From contig NZ_JH993793.1 of the NCBI RefSeq assembly GCF_000316115.1, positions 632,677 through 696,676 of the forward strand: a DNA stretch of 64,000 nucleotides. Direction: 5' to 3'. Positions 43,401 through 50,955 of the stretch are shown here, piece after piece. A program made the position numbers and the translations under genes. The stretch's first letter is position 1. Each line of letters begins with the position of its first letter. This DNA is from Leptolyngbya sp. PCC 7375. Lineage in GTDB: Bacteria; Cyanobacteriota; Cyanobacteriia; Phormidesmidales; Phormidesmidaceae. The notes below the pieces were generated by a model. The model did no database searches, was not told the DNA's origin, and was given only the letters and a program-made list of their open reading frames with translations.

Positions 43401-44516
43401 CAGCGCTTGATTGCCGAAAATCCAAGAAATCAGGAACGGATTTTCCCTTACATTGGTGGCTCTGAAGTCAATAGCAGTCCAATCCATGCTCATCATCGCT
43501 ATGTAATTAATTTTGGCGAGATGAGCGAAGAGGAGGCGCGGGAATGGCCGGATTTGATGACGATCGTAGAAGAAAAAGTGTATCCAGAACGAAAGAGTAA
43601 ACCTGGAAGTTACAGCAAACAATGGTGGCTATTTGGACGTAGAAATCAGAATGGCACTAGAGCGATCGCAACTTGCGATCGCGTCTTAGTCATTCCCCGT
43701 GTGACTCAGCATGCTTCATTTGCTTTTTTGCCGACTGGCATGGTGTATTCCGAGCAGCTCATTATTTTTGCTCTAAATACATATTCTGCATTTTGTTCTC
43801 TACAATCTCGATTACATGAAACCTGGTCGCGATTTTTCGCCTCATCCCTAGAAGATCGACTCCGCTACACCCCCTCCGACTGCTTCGAAACCTTCCCCTT
43901 CCCCAACAACTGGCAAACCGATCCCACCCTCGAAACCATCGGCCAAACCTACTACCAATTCCGCGCCGACCTCATGGTCCGCAACAACCAGGGCCTCACC
44001 GACACCTACAACCGCTTCCACGCCCCCCAAGAAACCGACCCCGAAATCCTAAAACTCCGCGAACTCCACACCCAAATGGACTGCGCCGTCCTCGACGCCT
44101 ATGGCTGGACCGACATCGCGGTGGATGAGCAGGGTCGAATCCCCTGCGGCTTCGCCCTCGACTACCTCGACATCGACGAAGACAAACTCCCCACGGTCGC
44201 CAAAGACCGCATCAACCGTAGCGACCTCTACTTTCCCACCGCCACCGAAGCCGCCGCCTTCGACAACCTCGTCCAGTCTGGCCTCAAAAAACGCAAAAAA
44301 CTCCCCTGGCGCTACCGCTGGCCCGAAACCACCCACGACGAAGTCCTCGCCCGCCTCCTAGACCTCAACCAACAACGCCACGAAGAAGAAATACGCGGCG
44401 GCCTCCACAAAAAGTCCAGCAAATCCAAAAAGCCCAAAACATCCAAAACAAAAAAGAAATCTGCCCCTGATACTGACCCTGGCCAACCCAACCAAGAACA
44501 GCTAAACCTACTCTAA
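40401..44516 (+). CDS. drmMI: DISARM adenine-specific DNA methyltransferase DrmMI
   Basis: A 1371-residue protein of the large N6-adenine methylase type. An N-terminal helical/nuclease-like part is followed by a methyltransferase core with the SAM motif VCDLAMGSAAFLVEACRQL (~583-601) and the catalytic NPPF in IIGNPPFLGGK (~829-839). A target-recognition region and a Lys-rich tail complete it. This fits DrmMI of class 1 DISARM, which marks self DNA at adenines. I start at the ATG at 40401 (MAYDNEQYQHKEW); the frame is open further upstream. Base composition changes sharply inside the gene: G-rich on the coding strand to ~42470, A/T-rich to ~43850, C-rich afterwards. An in-frame hairpin insertion lies at 41580-41608. 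Confidence 0.85.
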   Translation: MAYDNEQYQHKEWLGLLQPEGLVVSPPALSDLDAFVDKEKARELQPLLQGLVEQGRLPGQQQENILKGDQTWVEQFSAFAETILEWETEDFTQADDLPEELAVDLPNYGETLRPDYGVEDPDSDSWLLLVKTVPLGVELDKDSGNETGWAATYQQKFERLLKGMQVPIGILWNGVQLRLVYAPSGESSGHVTFPIEAMTEVPGRPILGALDMLLGADRLFNAPTAKTLPKLLETSRNYQANVSTKLAEQVLDALWELLRGFQAGFDYAQPSGEGMQRFRALAKEKPQHVYGGLLTTLMRLVFLLYAEDQGLMPDDAVYQGNYSVAGLYEKLREDAGQYPDTMDQRYGAWAWLLSLFRLVYDGGGSYEAYLPARHGQLFDPKEYPFLEGSSSPQPPSPQGREGGGGIPRIADGVVYRILEKLLILEGERLSYRALDVEQIGSVYEAIMGYEVEVAEAQSIAVRPKDVVINLETLLAASPKDRAKVLKEEGELKLTGKAATALKKAKTIDELLAALERRISGRTAQVLMPGALYLQPGEERRRTGSHYTPRKLTQPIVETTLRPIFERLGDRPTAEEILELKVCDLAMGSAAFLVEACRQLAAKLVEAWDTHGMPEDVPEAVEPLLYARRLVAQRCLYGVDKNPFAVNLAKLSLWLVTLARDLPFTFVDHSLKCGDSLVGLTRAEIGAFGENAVYAPDLFENHKLQIKQSTQKALILRQEIQKADTQTDADAGEKSKLLANAEEVLEPTRLAAKMAVASFFLGENKKQRKGNREEFGGKLIGYENGSVSAESIQTIVKSLAENDKPITPFNWEVEFPEVFDRKNPGFDAIIGNPPFLGGKRISTSYGDEYFAWIKEAYPESTSADLVAFFFRRAFTITRPNGAWGLIATNTIAQGDTRSTGLRFICQNGGTIYNAQKRVKWPGLAAVVVSVVNVFKGAYQGVKTLDDQALDTITAFLFHAGGHENPKALAENVNKSFVGSYVLGMGFTFDDTAPEATTLAEMQRLIAENPRNQERIFPYIGGSEVNSSPIHAHHRYVINFGEMSEEEAREWPDLMTIVEEKVYPERKSKPGSYSKQWWLFGRRNQNGTRAIATCDRVLVIPRVTQHASFAFLPTGMVYSEQLIIFALNTYSAFCSLQSRLHETWSRFFASSLEDRLRYTPSDCFETFPFPNNWQTDPTLETIGQTYYQFRADLMVRNNQGLTDTYNRFHAPQETDPEILKLRELHTQMDCAVLDAYGWTDIAVDEQGRIPCGFALDYLDIDEDKLPTVAKDRINRSDLYFPTATEAAAFDNLVQSGLKKRKKLPWRYRWPETTHDEVLARLLDLNQQRHEEEIRGGLHKKSSKSKKPKTSKTKKKSAPDTDPGQPNQEQLNLL
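41580..41608. repeat. palindromic repeat inserted in frame in drmMI
   Basis: CCCCCTTCTC and GAGAAGGGGG form a 10-bp stem. The surrounding CCCCCCAGCCCCC...GGGGGAGG is typical of a dispersed cyanobacterial palindrome. It adds about 17 codons of Ser/Pro/Gly-rich sequence (SSSPQPPSPQGREGGGG) without breaking the frame. Confidence 0.7.
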
Positions 44517-44580
44517 TAACCGATACCATAAAACCGTAGTGCCCTTAACTAACCTATTCATCACCTGAGGTAAAGCCCAT

Positions 44581-45042
44581 ATGGATACCAAACTCATCGA
44601 ATCCCTAGCAGATGCCATCAGTGCACTTCCCACAGAAGACTATGCACTTTTGCAACAAACCCTGACCCAAAAACTAATCAAAAAAACACCCGGTGTAGCG
44701 GGCGGCCATGCCTGCATTCGCAATACCCACATAGCTGTTTGGACATTAATCTCGCTTTTACAGCAAGGCAGTACAGAAAGCACAGTGTTAAGTAACTTTC
44801 CTGTACTTACCCATTTCGATCTCTCCCTAGCGCAAGCTTACTATCAAATAAACACAGCAGAAATCGATAGCCTAATTGCTAATCATCACCAAACAAACAA
44901 TGGAAATACCCAACAGGTCCTAAAAACAGATCCTTTTAGCCTCAATAATTTTGCCTTTGTTGGCATGTGGAAAGATCGCCCTGAGCTAGAAGACAGTACC
45001 GCCTGGGTCAGACAACTACGAGAACAACAATGGCGAGGATAA
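44581..45042 (+). CDS. DUF433-type antitoxin
   Basis: A 153-residue protein has an N-terminal helix, a DUF433 core (TPGVAGGHACIRNTHIAVWT, LISLLQQGSTESTVLSNFP, HFDLSLAQAYY) and a C-terminal tail (DPFSLNNFAFVGMWKDRPEL, EDSTAWVRQLREQQWRG). Such tails are typical of antitoxins that wrap a PIN toxin. DUF433 proteins bind DNA and commonly pair with PIN or DUF5615 toxins. The stop is separated by one base from the PIN gene's start, so the two are translationally linked. The pair lies inside the DISARM locus after drmMI. Confidence 0.8.
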   Translation: MDTKLIESLADAISALPTEDYALLQQTLTQKLIKKTPGVAGGHACIRNTHIAVWTLISLLQQGSTESTVLSNFPVLTHFDLSLAQAYYQINTAEIDSLIANHHQTNNGNTQQVLKTDPFSLNNFAFVGMWKDRPELEDSTAWVRQLREQQWRG

Positions 45043-45043
45043 A

Positions 45044-45430
45044 ATGACTCAACTTTTAGTCGATACTGATATCTTGATCGATGTATCTAATGATGACGAG
45101 TCTGCCAAACAACGATTGCTTGACGAAAGTCGGACCGCTGAGTTTGCGGTCTCAGCAGTTACAGTAATGGAACTCACGGTGGGCTGTCGCAACAAAACTG
45201 AGCTAACAGCTTTAAATCAATTTTTAATACAGTTTCAGGTCATTCAAATTGACACTAGCATTAGCGCTCAGGCAATCAGACTGATCCAAACCTATGTATT
45301 AAGCCACGGGTTACGTATTGCCGATGCATTAATCGCCGCCACAGCTATAGAAACCCAAATGCCATTGCTGAGTAAAAATCAACGCGATTTTCGCTTTATC
45401 AGTGAGCTAGATTTACCCCCTTACCCCTAG
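45044..45430 (+). CDS. PIN-domain ribonuclease toxin (VapC-type)
   Basis: This 128-residue protein has the PIN fold: an N-terminal strand with acidic ligands (LLVDTDILIDV), VSAVTVMELTVG with the conserved glutamate, and RIADALIAATAIETQMPLLS with the third acidic residue. PIN toxins cut RNA, often tRNA, and are held inactive by the cognate antitoxin, here the DUF433 protein immediately upstream. All catalytic acidic positions are present, so the toxin looks intact. The placement within DISARM may stabilise the island or serve as a back-up abortive response; that is inference. Confidence 0.85.
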   Translation: MTQLLVDTDILIDVSNDDESAKQRLLDESRTAEFAVSAVTVMELTVGCRNKTELTALNQFLIQFQVIQIDTSISAQAIRLIQTYVLSHGLRIADALIAATAIETQMPLLSKNQRDFRFISELDLPPYP

Positions 45431-45455
45431 AACACGGCTGACAACCCTGAACGCT

Positions 45456-45593
45456 ATGAATAAGCTTATTATTGACTACCCAGAAACCTTCCCCACCCCA
45501 CGACCACTGCGGCCCTCGGTTACTAACTCATCAAATAAACGTGAGCCTGCGATGAAAAATCAGGGTAATTTAAAGGCGGTGACAGTACGTTAA
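45456..45593 (+). CDS. possible 45-residue ORF or gene remnant
   Basis: In the gap after the PIN gene an ATG opens 45 codons (MNKLIIDYPETFPTPRPLRP... ending VTVR). A second frame directly after the stop reads plausibly as protein (LERQQSQLKQGQPFVILLTQ). Together they may be the decayed remains of one small gene. No family recognised. Confidence 0.25.
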   Translation: MNKLIIDYPETFPTPRPLRPSVTNSSNKREPAMKNQGNLKAVTVR

Positions 45594-45664
45594 GCGCTCG
45601 AAAGGCAGCAAAGCCAACTTAAACAAGGTCAGCCTTTTGTCATTCTCCTCACCCAGATCGACCA

Positions 45665-46237
45665 ATGCAGTCAAACCCATTCACCCTTGCACTTCACTAC
45701 ATTCAACGTCACACTTTCAGGGTTGTCACCACTTTGGTCATGGTTGTTTGGTGCGTCGGTCTGACCACCTATACCCTGCACCTGCAGCATTCTTGCGATC
45801 CTCTATTGCCCCGCCACAGCCTCCCCGATAGCTGCAAACCTGCTCTACCACCACCAGAACCACCCTCCCGGCTAGAAAAATGGACGGATCGCCTCATCCC
45901 AGATCAACTTCCCAACCCCATCAGCATTGCCTGGCCGCAGATTCCGTCTGGCCGAATTGTGCCAAAACGTATTTGGCAGGTAATTAATCACCCTCCAGAT
46001 GACCTGCCTAATTCGACAACCACTGAACCAGCCCCAAAAATCCCAAGTCAGCCGACTCAGACCCATAAAGCTCCCTTTAACCCAAAGCAAATCTCTCGTA
46101 ATGAAGCTATGGCCATTGTCGCAGGCAGTGTTGCCCTGATCGGACTAGCGGTCATTGAAGTGCCTATTATTGTCGCTACCGGAGCCGGGGCCGCTATCTG
46201 GTATGCCGCCCGCACAATAGCATCCACTGCGTTCTAG
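45665..46237 (+). CDS. hypothetical bitopic membrane protein
   Basis: A 190-residue protein has an N-terminal membrane segment (VVTTLVMVVWCVGLTTYTL, ~20-38), a Pro-rich, probably periplasmic stretch of ~100 residues, and a C-terminal hydrophobic hairpin (AMAIVAGSVALIGLAVIEVP, then IIVATGAGAAIWYAARTIAS). Two cysteines flank the first part of the Pro-rich region (CDPLLPRHSLPDSC) and could form a disulphide. No family recognised. It is followed at 18 bp by another small membrane protein and then the ABC exporter, suggesting a three-gene membrane module inserted in the DISARM locus. Confidence 0.6.
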   Translation: MQSNPFTLALHYIQRHTFRVVTTLVMVVWCVGLTTYTLHLQHSCDPLLPRHSLPDSCKPALPPPEPPSRLEKWTDRLIPDQLPNPISIAWPQIPSGRIVPKRIWQVINHPPDDLPNSTTTEPAPKIPSQPTQTHKAPFNPKQISRNEAMAIVAGSVALIGLAVIEVPIIVATGAGAAIWYAARTIASTAF

Positions 46238-46255
46238 TTCTATCCTTCTTAGCTG

Positions 46256-46576
46256 ATGACCGAACCTACCGAAAACCCGCCGATTCTATCTAAACTCACA
46301 ACTGCTATGGATCAATTACCCATTGATCTATTTCTATCTCGTTTACTGAAAAGTGCTGCGGCTCTTCTAATACTAGGAATGGTAGGCATCACTCTTTACA
46401 CCTTTCAAGATATGGCCGGAAACATGACCGATGTGCTGCCAGATCAGGTTTATCCTGTCTCAGTTGTCGGTGGAGCCGCTATTTTAGTGGCCCTGACTCT
46501 GATGGGTGTGCCTATTTTGCCAGCTGCGATCGCCAGCCTAAGCGTTTGGTGGCTAATTCAAGACCTGATCGCCTAA
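46256..46576 (+). CDS. small membrane protein
   Basis: A 106-residue protein has an N-terminal cytoplasmic stretch, a first membrane segment (SAAALLILGMVGITLYTF), a short acidic loop (QDMAGNMTDVLPDQVYP) and a second hydrophobic region (VVGGAAILVALTLMGVPILP, then AAIASLSVWWLI). The second region resembles the C-terminal hairpin of the preceding 190-residue protein (GSVALIGLAVIEVPII), so the two may be paralogous. It is 12 bp upstream of the ABC gene and probably part of the same transporter complex. No named family. Confidence 0.6.
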   Translation: MTEPTENPPILSKLTTAMDQLPIDLFLSRLLKSAAALLILGMVGITLYTFQDMAGNMTDVLPDQVYPVSVVGGAAILVALTLMGVPILPAAIASLSVWWLIQDLIA

Positions 46577-46588
46577 TTTGCTCTATCC

Positions 46589-48022
46589 ATGAACCTGATC
46601 GAACTCGACCACGTTACCAAGGCTTTCTCCAACGGCCTTTTCAACAAGCAAACCGTACTACGTGATATTACGCTTAGCATTCGGCCAGGAGACTTTGTCG
46701 TGCTGCGCGGGGCCAATGGAGCCGGAAAGAGCACCCTGCTGAAGATCATTCTCGGATTGTTGCAACCAGATACTGGCGATGCACAACTCTTTGGGATGGA
46801 TCCCAGCCAATCTACTGCCAAGCTTGGTTTAGGAAGCGTCTTTCAAGAAGTCACTCCACCCAGCAGCCTGAAAGTAAAAGAACTTTTGGCCCTCATTGCC
46901 AGTTACTATCCCGATGCCAAATGTCCCCATGAGATTTTAGACCTGGTTGAGCTAACCCATAAGGCCAATGCGTATCCCCAGGATCTTTCAGGTGGTGAAA
47001 AACAACGACTATATTTTGCCATTGCCCTGGTTGGTAACCCACGATTATTGATATTAGATGAACCCACCAAAAATTTAGACATCGAAGGTCAGGTATCCTT
47101 TTGGCAACAGATAGAGGCATGCTACCAAGCCGGAGTTACCATCCTGATGGTGACCCACATTCAGTCAGAACAAAACAAACTTCAGACCCTGGCTACCCAC
47201 ATCATCACCCTGTCAGATGGGCAGCTTGCAACAGACAAAGCACCAGAACCGCAGTCGATTCCTCCCCTAGCCCAAACCGAAAATATCCATAGCCCAGTTC
47301 AGCACTCCAAACCGCTTTACCAGCTGTTGCTCACACAGCTATGGTCCGAATCTCTTCAACTGTTCCGCACACCGGTTTACCTGCTAGGTGTATTCATTTT
47401 ATTTGGTCTTGCCTTACCCATTGCCCAATTTGTTGGCATTTTAGGCATGGTCTTTAGCAGTGCCCTAGCTTTGCTAATCTTTTCTGTTGCCATATCAGGC
47501 AAACGACTCGCGATTGATCGCACTGAAGGGTGGCTCAAGCTATTACGAGTAACACCCCTACCCTCAGGCATATACGTACTCGGCAAAATGTTGATCACCC
47601 TGTCAGTATCAGCAGTCGCGTTGGGCTCAGTATTCACCCTATCTGCGTTCAAGCTCAGCCTATTTAGCTCTGTGGGGCAGGCCTTAGTACTCGCTATCAG
47701 TCTACTAATTGGTAGTATTCCGTTTATCCTGCTGGGCTTTGCTCTCGGCTATTTAATTGCACCGAAGTCCTTAGATGCGATTGTTGGCCTTCTGGTGCCC
47801 ATTGCCATCTTTTCCAGTGGCTTCCCAGGCTTAACCGTTCCCGACTACGTTCAGGATGCAATTTCTCTATCCCCATTTTTCCACTACAAAGAAGTCATCC
47901 AACTAGCAGCAGGGTTAGGTCAGACACAATACCTGTGGTTACATATCCTTTGGTTGGGTCTATATGCCTTCGCTATCGGATACCTGGCCAACCTTGCCTA
48001 TAAACAAGACAAAATCGCCTAG
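46589..48022 (+). CDS. ABC transporter, fused ATPase and ABC-2 permease
   Basis: A 477-residue protein has an N-terminal ATPase with Walker A GANGAGKS (41-48), signature LSGGE (133-137) and Walker B LLILDEP (153-159), then the switch histidine in VTHIQSEQ. From residue ~260 six hydrophobic segments form an ABC-2-type permease. ATPase and permease in one polypeptide are less common than split genes for this class. These exporters move drugs, lipids, polysaccharides or peptides, often out of the cell. Substrate unknown. It lies between drmMI and drmA with two small membrane proteins ahead of it. Confidence 0.85.
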   Translation: MNLIELDHVTKAFSNGLFNKQTVLRDITLSIRPGDFVVLRGANGAGKSTLLKIILGLLQPDTGDAQLFGMDPSQSTAKLGLGSVFQEVTPPSSLKVKELLALIASYYPDAKCPHEILDLVELTHKANAYPQDLSGGEKQRLYFAIALVGNPRLLILDEPTKNLDIEGQVSFWQQIEACYQAGVTILMVTHIQSEQNKLQTLATHIITLSDGQLATDKAPEPQSIPPLAQTENIHSPVQHSKPLYQLLLTQLWSESLQLFRTPVYLLGVFILFGLALPIAQFVGILGMVFSSALALLIFSVAISGKRLAIDRTEGWLKLLRVTPLPSGIYVLGKMLITLSVSAVALGSVFTLSAFKLSLFSSVGQALVLAISLLIGSIPFILLGFALGYLIAPKSLDAIVGLLVPIAIFSSGFPGLTVPDYVQDAISLSPFFHYKEVIQLAAGLGQTQYLWLHILWLGLYAFAIGYLANLAYKQDKIA

Positions 48023-48028
48023 ATATAT

Positions 48029-48051
48029 CAGACTCACCTTCACGGAGTCTG
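48029..48051 (+). terminator. hairpin after the ABC gene
   Basis: CAGACTC and GAGTCTG form a 7-bp stem with a nine-base loop seven bases after the ABC stop. No T-run follows, so it may be a weak terminator separating the inserted module from drmA. Confidence 0.4.
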
Positions 48052-48208
48052 AATCATGCATGACTACTCAGAATCACGCATAGGCTGTGTATCACAGAAT
48101 CAATGCTTCAGCCATTCATACGGATCTTGTCTTAAGAGACTCTAAACCTTCTGATAACCTATAGTTTCATCGCTATCCTATTAGACGGCTCCACATTTCT
48201 GAGCGTCT

Positions 48209-49191
48209 ATGGTTCTGGAAACTTCTAAAGCAGTAAGGACTTCATTGATCGATGCCCTGCGGCTAGACCTTATCGGTCCCTCAACCGGTGACCCTAGCTA
48301 TGCCTATGAAACCATTCCCCAGGCCCCATCCAAATGGTATCTGTCCGGTTTTTTAGTACCCTACGAAGCCAAGCTTAGCGATCGCACCGATTCCGATAGC
48401 GACGATAGCTTTGACCCGCAGCTGACCGCCAAAGCCAACAGCGACGACGACGCCACCCCTGAAGCCACCTCCGCCCGTAAAGGCTTTTTTCCATCATCCC
48501 TAGGTCTGAGTTTTCTAGTCACCCAACAGACCCAGAATATTACCGTCCACATCAGCTGGGGTGACTACATCCCATCCCCTTCCGACGTTCTCGAAACCGA
48601 AACCCCGCTCCAGGCCCGCTCCAGCATTCCCTGGCAGCGCACCCCCCACGAAAGTGTTGTACAGCTTTCCCTTTCTCCAGAGAATGTCGAGCAAACTAAC
48701 CCGCTCGACGTTGGCCAGATGGCCATCCCTATCCTTCTACATCAGGGATCTCGCCAAGATGTCAGTGATACCCAGATGGCCATTCCCCTACACCAGGGAT
48801 TTCGCAAAAACTTGGCTGTCCCTGGTAGTAATGGCTTGGAGCTAGTCCTATCCGTCCGTCCCATTAGCCAAAATTGCGACCTGCCCGTCGGGACCCTTGC
48901 CGCCTCACTCTTTTTAGTCAATAAACGTCCTGCCATTACCACCGATGCTGAGCGTGACCTTGCCTATATCTTTCAAGCCAAGCTCACCATTGTGGCCGAT
49001 ACTCCCTTTGTCCCTCGTCCCGATCTACGAAACCAGGCCCTAGATGACGAAGACGAACGCATCGCCGACCTACAATATCGCAACGACGTCGAATATGTCG
49101 TAGGCCATAACGTATCCGCCACCGCCCTGGTGACTGACGAAAAAGAGCATCCCCAGTGCACCAAAATCTACACTACCTGGATGCCCCAAAC
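48209..49191 (+). pseudogene. drmA: drmA 5' part, split by insertion sequence
   Basis: These 327 codons form the N-terminal third of the DISARM helicase DrmA (SLIDALRLDLIGPSTGDPSY, YETIPQAPSKWYLSGFLVPY, then an acidic linker and beta-rich region). The frame ends where the IS begins at 49192; past this it reads IS sequence and stops at 49228. The 8-bp target CCCCAAAC is duplicated at 49184-49191 and 50948-50955. Joining base 49191 to 50956 keeps the frame and gives an intact protein of 1184 residues (MPQT-DVEKV at the joint). So the gene is inactive as it stands but could revert by precise excision. Confidence 0.85.
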
Positions 49192-50947
49192 GGGTAACTC
49201 TTTAAGCCGGGAAACGAGCAGGTCTTAGAGAGCGTATAAATAAGCACATTGAATTGCGATGGCCCAAAAAATAGCTCTGCAGCAATGCTCAGAGCCGTGT
49301 ATCGTGTCCGATGCAAAACAAAATCGGGAACGATGAGTCTTACTATACGAGAGCGCAGCCAAAAAGTGGCTGGTTATATCAAAACGGAAACACATCTGGG
49401 CATCGAGTCGATAGCGTCGGCGCTTGGCATCAGTAAAAGCAGTGTGCACCGTCATCAGCAGGGGATAGAGCGTCGCAACCAGTATGCAGAATCGGACCTG
49501 TGGGAAACCGCGAGTGGGTCAGCTTGGCTAAAACGTCTGGTGCTAGGTGTGCTCTACCACTTTGGCATAAAGCACGGTATCGGAGCCGAGAGCCTATGCG
49601 AGTTTTTTAAGTCGGTTCATTTAGAGACCCATGTGGGTGTTTCAGCCAATGCCCTGCGTCAATTGAAACACCGTGTTGAAGACGTCATTGTCACCTACGA
49701 AGTCTCTCAATCTGAGCAATGTCAACCTCTCAACAAACTCGGCATCTGCCTCGGGGGAGATGAAACCTTTTTTGGACTGCCGATCCTGGTGCTGGTGGAA
49801 TTGGCGAGTGGGTTTATCTTTACAGAAGTTGAATGTGAGAATCGTCAGTATGAAACCTGGTGTCACCAGCTAGAGCAGTGGTGGCATCCGTCCGACTGGG
49901 AATGCCACTTTATGGTCAGTGATGGGGCTCGTGCGTTAGTGAAACTTGCCATCGCTGGTCTGGGCACCGTCAGTGTGGCCGATTTGTTCCATGGAATGCG
50001 AGCCTTAGCTCGTCCTATCGGGAGTGCATTGGGACGTCAACTGGCTCAGGTTGAAAAACAACTCGACACCCTCCAACAGCAAGTGAACCAAACCAAACCC
50101 AAGGTCAAACAACAAACTTTGTGTGTCCAGCTAGAGACGCTGACGCAGCAATATCAACAGCTTGAACAAGATCAGTTTACCTATCATCGCGCCTTGGCCG
50201 ATATTAGCCAATCGGTTCATCCTTTCACCCTGGATACCGCTCAATGGCAACTGTTTGACGACTTAACAACCCAGTTAGCGGCTCCGTTGACGACCCTGAC
50301 TCACCTAGCAAAGCTCTATGGAGGGGATAAGGCGCAACACGCGATTGACACCTTTGAAGCTCAGATTCCTCAGTTCGCCAACGGGATTCATGCCTGGTGG
50401 CAGTGGGTGATGCAGGCCTTAGCCACTGAAACTCAGGAGATTGACACTCAAAATTGGGTTCTCACTGCCTTGTTGCCCTGGGTGTATTGGACTCAACAGA
50501 CTGATAAAACCCGCAAACCTCATCTCAAAGCACGCTATCAACAGGCCACCAGTGATGCCTATGATCAGCTCATGGCAGATGCCATGACCCTAAAGCTAGA
50601 CGACACTCAACGGCAATACTGGGTCCATTGGTGCCAGTGGATGTGTGCCAAGTATCAACGCACCTCCTCGGCGGTCGAGGGGCGTAATGGCTATCTATCT
50701 CAACGTCATCAGGCCAATCGTGGCTTTTCGGCACAGTCCTTGAAGGTGCTCACCATTATTCACAATTTTGACCTTAAACGTCCCGATGGCACGACCGCTG
50801 CTCAAAGACTCTTTGGACACCCATTTCCAGACCTATTTGAATGGATCCTCAGTACTATTAATGAGCTACCCATGCCTAGACGGTCATCTAAAGCACATCA
50901 GACAAACCCCTTACACGTAGAGCTTTTCCCGGCTTAAGTTGTTACCC
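49192..50947 (+). mobile_element. complete DUF6399-type insertion sequence, 1756 bp
   Basis: The left end is GGGTAACTCTTTAAGCCGGG and the right end, inverted, is GGGTAACAACTTAAGCCGGG, flanked by a perfect 8-bp duplication CCCCAAAC. One transposase gene fills the element. Its ends match two MITEs (1528-1683 and 62532-62680), and a truncated copy of the element lies at 60279-61591. Confidence 0.9.
49333..50937 (+). CDS. transposase, DUF6399-type
   Basis: A 534-residue protein starts at MSLTIRERSQKVAGYIKTET, with an N-terminal helix-turn-helix (IESIASALGISKSSVHRHQQ). DDE-like acidic residues occur in GICLGGDETFFGLPILVLVE and HFMVSDGARALVKLA. Coiled-coil helices follow, and a C-terminal block reads SAVEGRNGYLSQRHQANRGF, which I associate with the DUF6399 group of cyanobacterial transposases. 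The assignment to an IS family is not certain. GGGAA stands shortly before the chosen ATG; the frame is open from 49249. No frameshift is present, so this copy is probably active and able to mobilise the MITEs. Confidence 0.85.
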   Translation: MSLTIRERSQKVAGYIKTETHLGIESIASALGISKSSVHRHQQGIERRNQYAESDLWETASGSAWLKRLVLGVLYHFGIKHGIGAESLCEFFKSVHLETHVGVSANALRQLKHRVEDVIVTYEVSQSEQCQPLNKLGICLGGDETFFGLPILVLVELASGFIFTEVECENRQYETWCHQLEQWWHPSDWECHFMVSDGARALVKLAIAGLGTVSVADLFHGMRALARPIGSALGRQLAQVEKQLDTLQQQVNQTKPKVKQQTLCVQLETLTQQYQQLEQDQFTYHRALADISQSVHPFTLDTAQWQLFDDLTTQLAAPLTTLTHLAKLYGGDKAQHAIDTFEAQIPQFANGIHAWWQWVMQALATETQEIDTQNWVLTALLPWVYWTQQTDKTRKPHLKARYQQATSDAYDQLMADAMTLKLDDTQRQYWVHWCQWMCAKYQRTSSAVEGRNGYLSQRHQANRGFSAQSLKVLTIIHNFDLKRPDGTTAAQRLFGHPFPDLFEWILSTINELPMPRRSSKAHQTNPLHVELFPA

Positions 50948-50955
50948 CCCCAAAC

